Positions 7,599-17,737 of a stretch of DNA of 64,000 nucleotides are shown piece after piece. The stretch is from the NCBI RefSeq assembly GCF_003315195.1, contig NZ_QNRV01000012.1, forward strand, positions 1 to 64,000, read 5' to 3'. A program made the translations under genes and the position numbers. The DNA is from Sutterella wadsworthensis (GTDB lineage: Bacteria; Pseudomonadota; Gammaproteobacteria; Burkholderiales; Burkholderiaceae_F). Each line of letters starts with the position of its first letter. Within the stretch, counting starts at the first letter, position 1. The notes below the pieces were generated by a model. It did no database searches and was not told the DNA's origin. It worked only from the letters and a program-made list of their open reading frames with translations.

Positions 7599-9077
7599 TT
7601 AGTTCTGCTTGGCGCGGTTGGCCAGTTCACGGCCGGCGATACGGCCGTAGACGGTCGCAGCGCCGAGCTGAGCACCGCCCGCGTAGTTGAAGAAGAAGAT
7701 GCCGCCCGCGGCATTGCCCGCGGCGTAAAGGCCGGGGATGCTGCCGCCGTCAAGGCTCTGAATTTCAGCCTTGGTGTTGATGAGCGGGCCGCCGAAGGTG
7801 GCCGTCATGCCGCCCTGGAACGGAACGGCGTAGAACGGAGCCTTGGCAACGGGATGGGGCTTTTTGTACGTGCAGGGCGGAACCATTTCTTCGAGCTTGC
7901 CGGCAGCAAGGGCGTCGTTGTAGGCCTTCACTTCCTTGACCACGTTCTTTTCGGGGAGGTTCACCTGCTTGCAGAGTTCTTCAATCGTATCGGCCTTGCC
8001 GTAGGGACTGTGGAGGCGATCGAACTTCGCAATGACCTTGTCGAGCACGGGACATTCGCTGTCGACGATCACCCAGGCCTGGTTGTCGAGCGTCTGAAGC
8101 GCGGTCGTGCGGGCCTTGACAACATAGGTGTTGTTTTCATCCATGAAGCGCTTGCCGGAGGTGTTCACCTGAACGCCGTAGCCGGAATTGAGCACATCGG
8201 CCGGATTCACATGCGTGATGCCGACGATCGGGCCGCAGTGGAACTGGTCCATGTTGACGAATTTGGCATAGAGCGGCAGCGCGAGCGAAATGTTTTCGCC
8301 GGTGGTCGACCGCGAACCGCGCAGCACCATGCGGGTAGCCCAGCCGCCGATGTAGCGGTCCACCATTTCGGGGTTGGCCGAGAAGCCGCCCGTCGTCAAG
8401 CAGACGCCGCCCTTCGAAAGCCATTCCTTCTGGCCTTCGTCCGAGAGCGTCTTCACGCCCGTGACGCTGAAATGATCGTCATGGAGAAGCTCGATCACCT
8501 TGTGTTCGTAGAGGATTTCAATGCCGCGCTTCTTGGCGGCAGCGAGGAGCGTCTGCACGAGGCGGGAGCCGCCCGTGAGACCTTCGCCCAATACTCGGCA
8601 GGTACGGCCGAGACGGGGATAAGGCATGGGCTTAATCTTGCCGAACTTCACGCCTTCCTTTTCGAGCCAGTCGATACCTTCAGAGATGTTGTCCGTATAG
8701 GTGCGGTTAAGGGCCTTATCACCCATCTGCTTAGAAACATCCATCATCATGGCGTTGAAGGCTTCAGCCGTATCTTCAATACCCTGCTCCTTCTGATGAC
8801 GAGAACCCCAGCCGCAAACCGAGCCCAGCGCGTAAATGGCATTGCCGTCCGGGCGGTCGCGTTTTTCAAAGAGCACCACCTTGGCGCCCAAGTCGTGGGC
8901 GGTGATGGCGGTGATCAGGCCTGCGGGACCCGCGCCCACGACGATCGCGTCATAAACCGGGGCTTTCTTGCTGGACTTGGCTTCAGCAGCCGCGGCGATT
9001 CCGGTCATACCGGCGGCGGCAGCGCCGAAGAGCGAGGTCTTCAGAAGACCACGGCGGCTCATATCCATGTCGGACAT
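7599..9077 (-). CDS. Tat-exported FAD-dependent reductase, TcuA-like (candidate cis-aconitate reductase)
   Basis: The 492-residue protein begins with a twin-arginine signal (SRRGLLKTS, Arg 8-9). An FAD dinucleotide fold follows (VVGAGPAGL) and the FAD_binding_2/succinate dehydrogenase-like body. The active-site landmarks of canonical fumarate reductases are replaced: where those have Gln-x-His-Pro-Thr there is MDQFHCGPIV, and where they have HGxNRLGGNA there is FNYAGGAQLG. The C-terminal pattern GGMTATFGG, then GLYAAGNAAGGIFFFNYAGG, is what I recall of tricarballylate dehydrogenase TcuA. With the downstream tetrahaem cytochrome it would run as a periplasmic reductase. The exported aconitase just upstream makes cis-aconitate a plausible acceptor. 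A TACGTAGTGG box lies about 185 bp upstream. Fold and export are secure; the substrate is inferred. Confidence 0.8.
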   Translation of the reverse strand: MSDMDMSRRGLLKTSLFGAAAAGMTGIAAAAEAKSSKKAPVYDAIVVGAGPAGLITAITAHDLGAKVVLFEKRDRPDGNAIYALGSVCGWGSRHQKEQGIEDTAEAFNAMMMDVSKQMGDKALNRTYTDNISEGIDWLEKEGVKFGKIKPMPYPRLGRTCRVLGEGLTGGSRLVQTLLAAAKKRGIEILYEHKVIELLHDDHFSVTGVKTLSDEGQKEWLSKGGVCLTTGGFSANPEMVDRYIGGWATRMVLRGSRSTTGENISLALPLYAKFVNMDQFHCGPIVGITHVNPADVLNSGYGVQVNTSGKRFMDENNTYVVKARTTALQTLDNQAWVIVDSECPVLDKVIAKFDRLHSPYGKADTIEELCKQVNLPEKNVVKEVKAYNDALAAGKLEEMVPPCTYKKPHPVAKAPFYAVPFQGGMTATFGGPLINTKAEIQSLDGGSIPGLYAAGNAAGGIFFFNYAGGAQLGAATVYGRIAGRELANRAKQN

Positions 9078-9259
9078 TGCTTTCTCCTATTGAAGCAGTC
9101 CGGGCTTACGGCCGGCCCGAAAGCGGTCGGGCAGCGGCAGCCATCCATAAACATGGGCGGCGGGGTCTTGAGGTCCGGACTTTAGATGGGTTGTTTTGAG
9201 TTTTTTTGGAGGGCGCCTGAGGCGCACTTCTCCCACGGCGGCATGATGACGCTTTAAAA

Positions 9260-9280
9260 CCACTACGTACCTGCGTACTG
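9260..9280 (-). promoter_or_regulatory. TACGTAGTGG box (tandem form) upstream of the flavoprotein operon
   Basis: Read toward the gene at 9077, the site is CAGTACGCAGGTACGTAGTG followed by G. The right half, TACGTAGTGG, is identical to boxes ahead of the aconitase and the 31447 flavoprotein. A degenerate copy, TACGCAGG, precedes it, suggesting two adjacent half-sites. Confidence 0.55.
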
Positions 9281-9307
9281 GATCAAAGAGCCTTCAGACT
9301 GACGTCA

Positions 9308-9357
9308 GAAAACCCGCCGTCGTCCAAAACACACGGAAACGATTGAACGACGGCGGC
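9308..9357 (-). terminator. Intrinsic terminator of the aconitase gene
   Basis: On the minus strand CCGCCGTCGT (from 9356) pairs with ACGACGGCGG, followed by GTTTTCT. A second 9-bp perfect hairpin, GGATCTCCG/CGGAGATCC, lies at 9364-9403 just after the stop codon. The aconitase is therefore a separate transcription unit from the flavoprotein operon. Confidence 0.7.
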
Positions 9358-9409
9358 GGGGACGGATCTCCGTTGAGCAGCGGGAGATTTCTGCCGGAGA
9401 TCCTTCCAG

Positions 9410-11815
9410 TTAGGCCTTGCGGGCGCCGGACTGCTCAGCCTTTTCCTGAGCAACCACCCAGTTGAGGGCGCTGCCGGCGCGCCACCAGGCAAGCTGCTTG
9501 GCGTTATAGGAATGACGGGCTTCAAAGCGTTCCTTGGAGCCGTCTTCGTGCGTGAGCTCAATCACAACGGTCTTATTCGGAGCGATTTCAGAGAGGCCAA
9601 GGACCGAAATACGATCTTTTTCGCGGATCTTGTCGTAGTCGGCGGGATCTGCAAACGTCAGCGCAAGAATGCCCTGTTTCTTAAGGTTGGATTCGTGAAT
9701 GCGGGCGAGGCTCTTGGCGAGCACAACGGCAACGTCGAGGTAGCGCGGCTCCATCGCGGCGTGTTCGCGCGACGACCCTTCGCCGTAGTTGTCGTCACCG
9801 ACGATCACGGATGCCACATGGTGGTTCTTGTAATAGCGGGCTACCTTGGCGGGCGTATCGTAGGCCTTCGTTTCGGTATTCCAAACCTTGCCGGCCTGTC
9901 CGTTAAAGGCATTGATGCCGCGTTCGAGCAGATTGTCGGAAATGCGGTCGATATTGCCGCGATAGGGCAGCCACTTGCCGCCCGGGCTGATGTGGTCGGT
10001 CGTGCACTTGCCCTTCACTTTGATGAGGAGCGGAAGCGCCGCGAAGTCCTTGCCGTCCCAAGGTTTGAAGGGGCTGAGGAGCTGAATGCGTTCATTGGTG
10101 GGGCTCACCGCCATATCGATCTTTTCGTAGGTCGGCAGGACGCAGCCGGCCACTTCCTTGACGAAGCCCTGCTTAGGCAGCTCTTCGCCCTTGGGTTCGG
10201 CGAGCTTGACATTCTGACCGGTGCGGCTTCTCAGCGTTCCGGCGAGCGGATTAAAGGTGATGTCGCCTTCTGCAGCCATGGCCATGACGATTTCGGGCGA
10301 GGCGAGGAATGCGTTGGTCTTGGTGCTGCCGTCGTTGCGGCCGGCGAAATTGCGGTTGAAGGACTCGATGATGGAATTGGGACGCGTCATGTCGCCCGTC
10401 GTACGATGCCACTGACCAATGCAGGGGCCGCAGGCCGTCGCAAGCACCGTCGCGTTGAGCTTACGGAAGACGTCCAAAAGACCGTCGCGTTCGAGCGTCT
10501 GAAAGATGCGGACCGAACCGGGAACGACCATGATCGGGGTTTTCACTTCAATGCCCTTGTCGATCATTTCCTTGGCAACCGAAGCTGCGCGCGTAATGTC
10601 TTCGTAGGACGAATTTGTGCAGGAACCGATCAGCGCAACTTCGAGCTTCTGCGGGAAGCCTTTTTCCTTGGCCTTGGCAGCAACCGTCGAAATCGGCATC
10701 GCAGCATCGGGCGAGAACGGACCGTTGATGTGGGGTTCGAGCGTCGACAAGTCGATTTCCACCACGCGGTCATAGTATTTCGCCGGATCGGCGACTACTT
10801 CTGGGTCAGCCTTCAAATCCTTGGCGACGCCGCGGGCGAGGTCGACCACGGCCTGACGGCTCGTAGAGACGAGATAGCGCTCCATGGCAGCATCAAACGG
10901 GAAGATCGACGTGGTGGCGCCCGTTTCCGCACCCATGTTGCAGATCGTAGCCTTGCCGGTTGCAGAGAGGGATTCCGTGCCTTCGCCGAAGAATTCGATG
11001 ATGGCGTTGGTGCCGCCCTTGGTCGAAAGGATGCCCGTCAGCTTCAGAATCACATCCTTCGGAGAAGCCCAGCCCTGCAGGCGGCCAGTGAGCTTCACGC
11101 CGATGAGTTTGGGCATCTTGAGCTCCCACTCCATGCCCATAAGGCCGTCGACCAAGTCAGCGCCGCCCACGCCGATCGCGAGCATGCCGAGACCGCCCGC
11201 AGTAGGCGTGTGGCTGTCGGTGACGAGCATCATGCCGCCCGGGAAGTTGTAATTCTCGAGGAAAACCTGGTGACAGATACCCGCGCCCGCAGGCCAGAAG
11301 TCAAAGCCGTAGCGCTTGGCCGCGCGGGCAAGGAAATCGTACGTTTCGTAGTTCGACTTATCGGCAACCTTCAAGTCAGGAATCGCACCCGCGTTGGCCA
11401 TTACCAAGTGGTCACAGACGATCGCAGCGGGCAGCGCAATGCGGTCCTTGCCCGAAGAAAGGAACTGAATAATGGCCATCGGGCCGCCAATGTCGTGCGT
11501 GCCTGCACGATCCGGGCGGAGTTCGACGTAGTCAGCGCCGCGCTTAAATTCGCGCATTTCTTCGGGATGATAGAGATGCGTGTAGAGAATTTTTTCCGCG
11601 AGCGTGAGCGGGCGGCCGAGATGTCCGCGAACCGCCGCGAGTTTTTTGGGATATTCGCGGTAGAAGGCTTCGATCATGTCGAAGTTGCGGATGTGTCCGG
11701 TCTCAGCAGCGGGCTCGAGTGCAGCGCTCGAGGCAAAGGTCGGCACGGAAGCGGCGGCGCCGGCTGCGGCGGCAGTTTTTAATAGTGAGCGGCGGCTCAA
11801 TGCGGGGGTCTTCAT
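9410..11815 (-). CDS. Aconitate hydratase, mitochondrial type, with Tat signal peptide
   Basis: The protein has 801 residues and begins with a textbook twin-arginine signal: SRRSLLK (Arg 8-9), a hydrophobic Ala-rich stretch and a likely cleavage near SSA at 28-31. The rest is a complete aconitase of the mitochondrial subgroup, not AcnA or AcnB. The [4Fe-4S] ligands are Cys 399 (GSCTNSS) and Cys 462/465 (ACGPCIGQW). The active-site His and Asp/Ser/Arg motifs CDHL, GICHQ, TDSHTP and YGEGSSREH are present. It should interconvert citrate, cis-aconitate and isocitrate, but in the periplasm; Tat export suits an enzyme folded around an iron-sulfur cluster. It has its own terminator and a TACGTAGTGG box about 156 bp upstream, and lies just upstream of the TcuA-like operon. 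I am sure of family and signal; export itself is inferred. Confidence 0.9.
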   Translation of the reverse strand: MKTPALSRRSLLKTAAAAGAAASVPTFASSAALEPAAETGHIRNFDMIEAFYREYPKKLAAVRGHLGRPLTLAEKILYTHLYHPEEMREFKRGADYVELRPDRAGTHDIGGPMAIIQFLSSGKDRIALPAAIVCDHLVMANAGAIPDLKVADKSNYETYDFLARAAKRYGFDFWPAGAGICHQVFLENYNFPGGMMLVTDSHTPTAGGLGMLAIGVGGADLVDGLMGMEWELKMPKLIGVKLTGRLQGWASPKDVILKLTGILSTKGGTNAIIEFFGEGTESLSATGKATICNMGAETGATTSIFPFDAAMERYLVSTSRQAVVDLARGVAKDLKADPEVVADPAKYYDRVVEIDLSTLEPHINGPFSPDAAMPISTVAAKAKEKGFPQKLEVALIGSCTNSSYEDITRAASVAKEMIDKGIEVKTPIMVVPGSVRIFQTLERDGLLDVFRKLNATVLATACGPCIGQWHRTTGDMTRPNSIIESFNRNFAGRNDGSTKTNAFLASPEIVMAMAAEGDITFNPLAGTLRSRTGQNVKLAEPKGEELPKQGFVKEVAGCVLPTYEKIDMAVSPTNERIQLLSPFKPWDGKDFAALPLLIKVKGKCTTDHISPGGKWLPYRGNIDRISDNLLERGINAFNGQAGKVWNTETKAYDTPAKVARYYKNHHVASVIVGDDNYGEGSSREHAAMEPRYLDVAVVLAKSLARIHESNLKKQGILALTFADPADYDKIREKDRISVLGLSEIAPNKTVVIELTHEDGSKERFEARHSYNAKQLAWWRAGSALNWVVAQEKAEQSGARKA

Positions 11816-11970
11816 TTTTTGGTTTCTCCTGTTGCGGACCGCTGGACAGCCTGCCGGCTATGCTTTGATGCAAGCGGGAACTGCCCCATCGGTCAACGGA
11901 TGGTCCGGCGCCGATCGTTTTTGGCTCGGCGTCTTTGTTTTTCCGTGCCGCGCATTTTTCTCCCGAGGTT

Positions 11971-11981
11971 CCACTACGTAG
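11971..11981 (-). promoter_or_regulatory. CTACGTAGTGG box upstream of the exported aconitase
   Basis: Read toward the gene at 11815 the sequence is CTCTACGTAGTGGAACC. The 10-mer TACGTAGTGG is identical, and in the same orientation, to sites ahead of the two TcuA-like flavoproteins. It lies about 156 bp before the start codon. The core CTACGTAG is itself palindromic, as expected for a dimeric regulator. Confidence 0.55.
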
Positions 11982-12044
11982 AGCCGAATGAAATCAAGTT
12001 TTCATCTCCTCGGGGCTCATCATTACCCGCCCGCACATCGGTTC

Positions 12045-12071
12045 CGGCAGAATCTCTGCCGCACGTTTTTA
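12045..12071 (+). terminator. Hairpin with T-run in the zipA leader
   Basis: CGGCAGA-atc-TCTGCCG (12045-12061) is followed by CACGTTTTTA. No gene ends upstream on this strand, so it either stops antisense or divergent read-through or acts as a leader attenuator for the gene at 12134. Confidence 0.45.
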
Positions 12072-12133
12072 TATAGAGTGCGTACAATAAAAAGTTCTAT
12101 AAAACCTCGGCATCACGCGGAGTACAAGGGGCC

Positions 12134-13363
12134 ATGTTTTCGTTGGAAATCATTATTCCCATCATCGTCGTCGCAGCAGTCTGCGCCGTCTATATCATTC
12201 TTCGCGGCCGGCGCGACGAACGTCGCGCCCGCGAGGCCGGGGAAAAACTCCGTCCAATCCCCATGGACGATCCGTTAGTGGCGGGGGGCGCCGCCATGCG
12301 CCCTGCGCCTGACGCCCCGGCGCCAAAGCCGGCGGCCAGCGCTGCCGCCCCTATGGAGCCGGTGTTTAATCCCGATGCTGCGAAGCCCTCGAAAGAATCG
12401 GAGCTTTTTGAGCCCCAATCGCCTTCGGATGAGCCGCCCATCTACCGCCAGCTCGAAGCAGAGGAAGAAGCGCAGCGCGCTGCTGACGAGGCGGAAGCTC
12501 AGGCCGCTGCTCAAGCCGCGGAACCTGAAAGCTCAGAGCGCCATCCGGCAGAGCCCCCGGTCGACAGCATGATCGAATGGATCCTTGACATTGCGCCGCG
12601 GGAAGGCATGCAGTTCGCCTTGGGGGGCGTACAGAGCCTCAAACTCGAGGTGGACCGCCTTCAGCTGCCGCTTCTTGTGCGCATCTGGGCGCAGTCCTCG
12701 CGTGACGGTCTTTATTACGATTCCGGCGAACTGACGGGCCCCGCCCGCCACGTTGTAGCCGCTGTGGTGCTCGCCAACCGCGCCGCACAGCTCGACGACG
12801 TCGCCGCATCGCGCTTCTTCCAAGTGCTCGAGCAGTCCGCTGCGCAAAACGAAGTGGCGCTGCGTCGGGAGATGGAGCCCGAAGACGCCGTCAAGCGTTC
12901 TGCAGACCTCAAGCGCTTTATCAAATACTACGATCGTGCCGTTGAGGTCCGCATTGTTCCGCGCGGCGAAGCCGAAGAAAACTTCTCGCTCGACGCCGTC
13001 GGCGCGGCCGCTTCAGCCGCCGGCTTTGCTGCGGCGAGCGGCCGCTGGGAGCTTCGTCTCGCGGTCGACGACATCGACCCCGTAATGACGCTCGCCTTCG
13101 GTCCCAATCAGACCAAGTCGCTCACGCTGGCACTTTCCCTTCCGCTCGCCAATCTGGCCCGCGGCGACCTGAAGCGCTTCTTTGCCATCGCAAACAGTCT
13201 CTCCGCCGCCCTGAACGGCATCTGGACCGACTGCGCAGCGCGTCCGATTGATGCGGGCGGCGCCATGCAAATTGCCGAAAAGATCGCCTCGCAGGCGAAG
13301 CTCATGTCCGCTGGCGGCGTCACGCCGGCCTCCGAGCGCGCCAAGCTTCTCTTCTCGCATTAA
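12134..13363 (+). CDS. zipA: ZipA-like cell division protein
   Basis: This is a 409-residue protein with an N-terminal membrane anchor (about residues 4-22), a short basic stretch RRDERRAREAG, an Ala/Pro/Glu-rich linker to about residue 140 and a globular C-terminal domain. That is the ZipA architecture: membrane tether plus FtsZ-binding domain. Direct sequence similarity is weak by eye, so the call leans on architecture and on the position immediately before ligA, where betaproteobacteria commonly keep a ZipA-like gene. It is expected to tether FtsZ filaments to the inner membrane at the septum. A terminator separates it from ligA. Confidence 0.7.
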   Translation: MFSLEIIIPIIVVAAVCAVYIILRGRRDERRAREAGEKLRPIPMDDPLVAGGAAMRPAPDAPAPKPAASAAAPMEPVFNPDAAKPSKESELFEPQSPSDEPPIYRQLEAEEEAQRAADEAEAQAAAQAAEPESSERHPAEPPVDSMIEWILDIAPREGMQFALGGVQSLKLEVDRLQLPLLVRIWAQSSRDGLYYDSGELTGPARHVVAAVVLANRAAQLDDVAASRFFQVLEQSAAQNEVALRREMEPEDAVKRSADLKRFIKYYDRAVEVRIVPRGEAEENFSLDAVGAAASAAGFAAASGRWELRLAVDDIDPVMTLAFGPNQTKSLTLALSLPLANLARGDLKRFFAIANSLSAALNGIWTDCAARPIDAGGAMQIAEKIASQAKLMSAGGVTPASERAKLLFSH

Positions 13364-13394
13364 AGCGAAACCATTCACGAAGCACTCCGCACGA

Positions 13395-13440
13395 GGCCGC
13401 CCGACTGTCGACTGCCATATCGATTGTCGGACGGCCTTTT
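13395..13440 (+). terminator. Intrinsic terminator between zipA and ligA
   Basis: GGCCGcCCGAC pairs with GTCGGaCGGCC (one mismatch), followed by TTTT at 13437-13440. Confidence 0.7.
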
Positions 13441-13456
13441 CATTGAGCACAACTGA

Positions 13457-15736
<2,280 letters not shown>

Positions 15737-15738
15737 TC

Positions 15739-16491
15739 ATGCTCGCACTCATCGGCGGAACTGGATTTGACCGTCCCGGGATCATTGAAGATCCCGAAGA
15801 AATCGACATGGAGACACCCTACGGACGGCCTTCCGCCCCGCTTATTTTCGGGCGACTGGGGAGCCGCCCAATTGTCTTCCTGCGCCGCCACGGCGTGCAC
15901 CATGAGTACGCGCCTCATCGCGTTCCCTACCGAGCCAACATCTGGGCACTCCAGCGTGCGGGCGTTGAAGGCATCATCGGCGTTGCGACCGTGGGCGGCA
16001 TCGGCGAAGCGCTCCTGCCGGGCGACTTGATGGTGCCCGACCAGCTGATCGACTATACCTGGGGCCGCGAATGCACTTACTATGATTCGCCGGACGCCGG
16101 CGTGAAGCACATTGACTTCACCATGCCTTTTGACCAAGCGCTCTCGTCGCTCCTCATCAGTGCCGCCCGCCGTCTGGGAAAAACCATCGTGGCCGACGGC
16201 GTTTATGCCTGCACCCAGGGACCGCGCCTTGAAACCGCTGCGGAAGTCGCCCGCTATGCGCGTGACGGCGCTAATGTCATCGGCATGACGGCCTATCCGG
16301 AATGCGCTTTGGCCCGTGAGCTTGATCTCCCCTATGCCGCCATCTGCCCGATCGTCAATTCCGCTGCAGGCCTGCGGGAATCCAAACGCGCGATTCGCTT
16401 TGAAGCCTTGAAGGACGCGGCTGACCGTGCAGCTAAAAGTGCCGTAGATGTCGTTGAAGAAGCCGTGCGCATCCTTGACGTGCGGGCTTAA
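15739..16491 (+). CDS. S-methyl-5'-thioinosine phosphorylase (MTAP/PNP family)
   Basis: This is a purine nucleoside phosphorylase of the MTA-phosphorylase fold: phosphate site LIGGTGFDR at the N-terminus, then RRHGVHHEYAPH and TQGPRLETAAE. In MTA phosphorylases the base-contacting segment carries Asp for adenine; here the segment reads CPIVNSAAG, with Asn. In Pseudomonas that is the mark of enzymes preferring the 6-oxopurine methylthioinosine. It therefore probably works after an MTA deaminase in methylthioadenosine salvage. The ATG at 15739 follows the ligA stop by two bases. An upstream in-frame TTG overlaps ligA and is less likely. The 250-residue length is normal. Confidence 0.82.
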   Translation: MLALIGGTGFDRPGIIEDPEEIDMETPYGRPSAPLIFGRLGSRPIVFLRRHGVHHEYAPHRVPYRANIWALQRAGVEGIIGVATVGGIGEALLPGDLMVPDQLIDYTWGRECTYYDSPDAGVKHIDFTMPFDQALSSLLISAARRLGKTIVADGVYACTQGPRLETAAEVARYARDGANVIGMTAYPECALARELDLPYAAICPIVNSAAGLRESKRAIRFEALKDAADRAAKSAVDVVEEAVRILDVRA

Positions 16492-16520
16492 CACCAGATC
16501 TCATTGGAGGAGCTGCCGAT

Positions 16521-17060
16521 ATGGTTTTGGAAGTCATGCGTCTTGGGGAACCCGTGCTCATGAAGGAGGCACTGCCGGTTCGGGATTTCGGGAGCCCCAG
16601 ACTCCGAAAGCTCGTTGCGGATATGTGGGACACCATGCATGCCGAGGGCGGCGTCGGCATTGCCGCGCCTCAGGTGGGCGTGAGTGAGCGCATCATTTGT
16701 TTTGGTTTTGAAGCGTCGAGCCGCTACCCGGATGCGCCGGCGGTGCCGCAGACCGTGCTCATCAACCCCACCGTCGAACTGCTGCTCGAAGGCACCGCTG
16801 ATGATTGGGAGGACGGCTGGGAGGGGTGCCTCTCCGTCCCCGGCATGCGCGGGGTTGTGCCTCGTGCCAGGCGAATTCACTACACCGGCTTTGGACTTGA
16901 CGGCGAGACCATCGAGCGAGAAGCCCAAGGGTTTCATGCCCGAGTGGTGCAGCATGAGTTTGACCACCTAAAAGGCATCGTCTATCCGATGCGCATCAAG
17001 GACTGGACGCACTTCGGCTATTCCGACGTGCTCTTTCCCGAGCTCAAAGATCAGCGGTGA
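16521..17060 (+). CDS. def: Peptide deformylase
   Basis: This metalloenzyme removes the N-formyl group from nascent proteins. All three family motifs are present: GIAAPQVG (motif 1), EGCLSVPG with the metal-binding Cys (motif 2) and QHEFDHLKG (HExxH, motif 3). The 179 residues match the usual length. It starts with ATG 16521 after GGAGGAG at 16506-16511. No fmt follows, unlike the common def-fmt pair, so this may be one of several deformylases. Its stop codon lies one base from the stop codon of the convergent response regulator. Confidence 0.95.
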   Translation: MVLEVMRLGEPVLMKEALPVRDFGSPRLRKLVADMWDTMHAEGGVGIAAPQVGVSERIICFGFEASSRYPDAPAVPQTVLINPTVELLLEGTADDWEDGWEGCLSVPGMRGVVPRARRIHYTGFGLDGETIEREAQGFHARVVQHEFDHLKGIVYPMRIKDWTHFGYSDVLFPELKDQR

Positions 17061-17061
17061 A

Positions 17062-17721
17062 CTACGATTTTTCGGCGGCAGCCATCTCAAGCAGCCGCCG
17101 AATATCTTCGGGCGTTTTGACGCCGAGTTTGCGCAGAATGTTTGCTCGGTGCACTTCCATCGTACGCTGTGCAATGCCGCTGCGTTCAGCCGCTTCGCGG
17201 TTCGTGAGGCCGAGCGCAATGAGTTCGGCGAGCGAACGCTCACGTTTAGTGAGGGCGGCGAGCCGCTCGAGCGAGTCTTCTCCAGGGAGCCCCGCTGCAG
17301 CAGCGGCGCTCGCCCAAGCCGCACAGGCGACCGAGTTGAGAAAACGCTCGTTGTCGACGGGTTTCAGGAGAAAATCAAATGCGCCGTCCTGCACCGCCCC
17401 CACCGCCATATCGACGTCGCCGTGACCGGTGAGAAAAATGATCGGGAGCGCAATGCCGCGGCTCCTCATCTCATGCTGAGCCTCAATCCCGCTCATGCCC
17501 GGCATGCGCACGTCGAGCACCACGCAGCCCGGCTCCGACGGGGAATCTCCCGTGAAGAAGTCTTCTGCCCGCCCGTAGGTGACCGTTTTCCATCCTTCCA
17601 TATCCAGCACGAAGCTCAAGGCTTCGCGCAGATCCGCTTCATCATCCACAATGCGCACCAAAGCGTGCACCTGCGCGAAGGCAAGCTGTTCGGGGGTAAT
17701 CTGTTTCTGACTGGGTCTCAT
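17062..17721 (-). CDS. FixJ/TtrR-type LuxR-family response regulator
   Basis: The receiver domain has the acidic pair Asp 26-27, phospho-acceptor Asp 70 (VVLDVRMPG) and LTGHGDVDMA. A C-terminal GerE/LuxR helix-turn-helix (LTKRERSLAELIALGLTNREAAE, then RTMEVHRANILRKLG) follows. This is the FixJ/TtrR subclass, partner of the kinase encoded 16 bp upstream. FixJ-like regulators bind short palindromes upstream of their targets. The CTACGTAG core found ahead of three respiratory genes in this window is a candidate target, but nothing directly links them. 219 residues is normal. The start is at 17721. Confidence 0.88.
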   Translation of the reverse strand: MRPSQKQITPEQLAFAQVHALVRIVDDEADLREALSFVLDMEGWKTVTYGRAEDFFTGDSPSEPGCVVLDVRMPGMSGIEAQHEMRSRGIALPIIFLTGHGDVDMAVGAVQDGAFDFLLKPVDNERFLNSVACAAWASAAAAAGLPGEDSLERLAALTKRERSLAELIALGLTNREAAERSGIAQRTMEVHRANILRKLGVKTPEDIRRLLEMAAAEKS

Positions 17722-17737
17722 AATGCTTTCAGGAACT

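Noticed and set aside
7233-9185. 650-codon plus-strand frame opposite the cytochrome and flavoprotein genes
   Set aside because: It is a shadow of the minus-strand genes, which have clear motifs, signal peptides and ribosome-binding sites.
9512-11782. 756-codon plus-strand frame opposite the aconitase
   Set aside because: It is a reverse-strand shadow caused by high GC third positions; the aconitase on the minus strand is unambiguous.
7230-11815. One operon from aconitase through flavoprotein to cytochrome
   Set aside because: A terminator at 9308-9357 and a separate TACGTAGTGG box at 9260-9269 indicate two transcription units.
17062-17721. Calling the regulator TtrR of a tetrathionate respiration locus
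   Set aside because: No tetrathionate reductase genes are nearby, so only the architecture, not the ligand, can be claimed.
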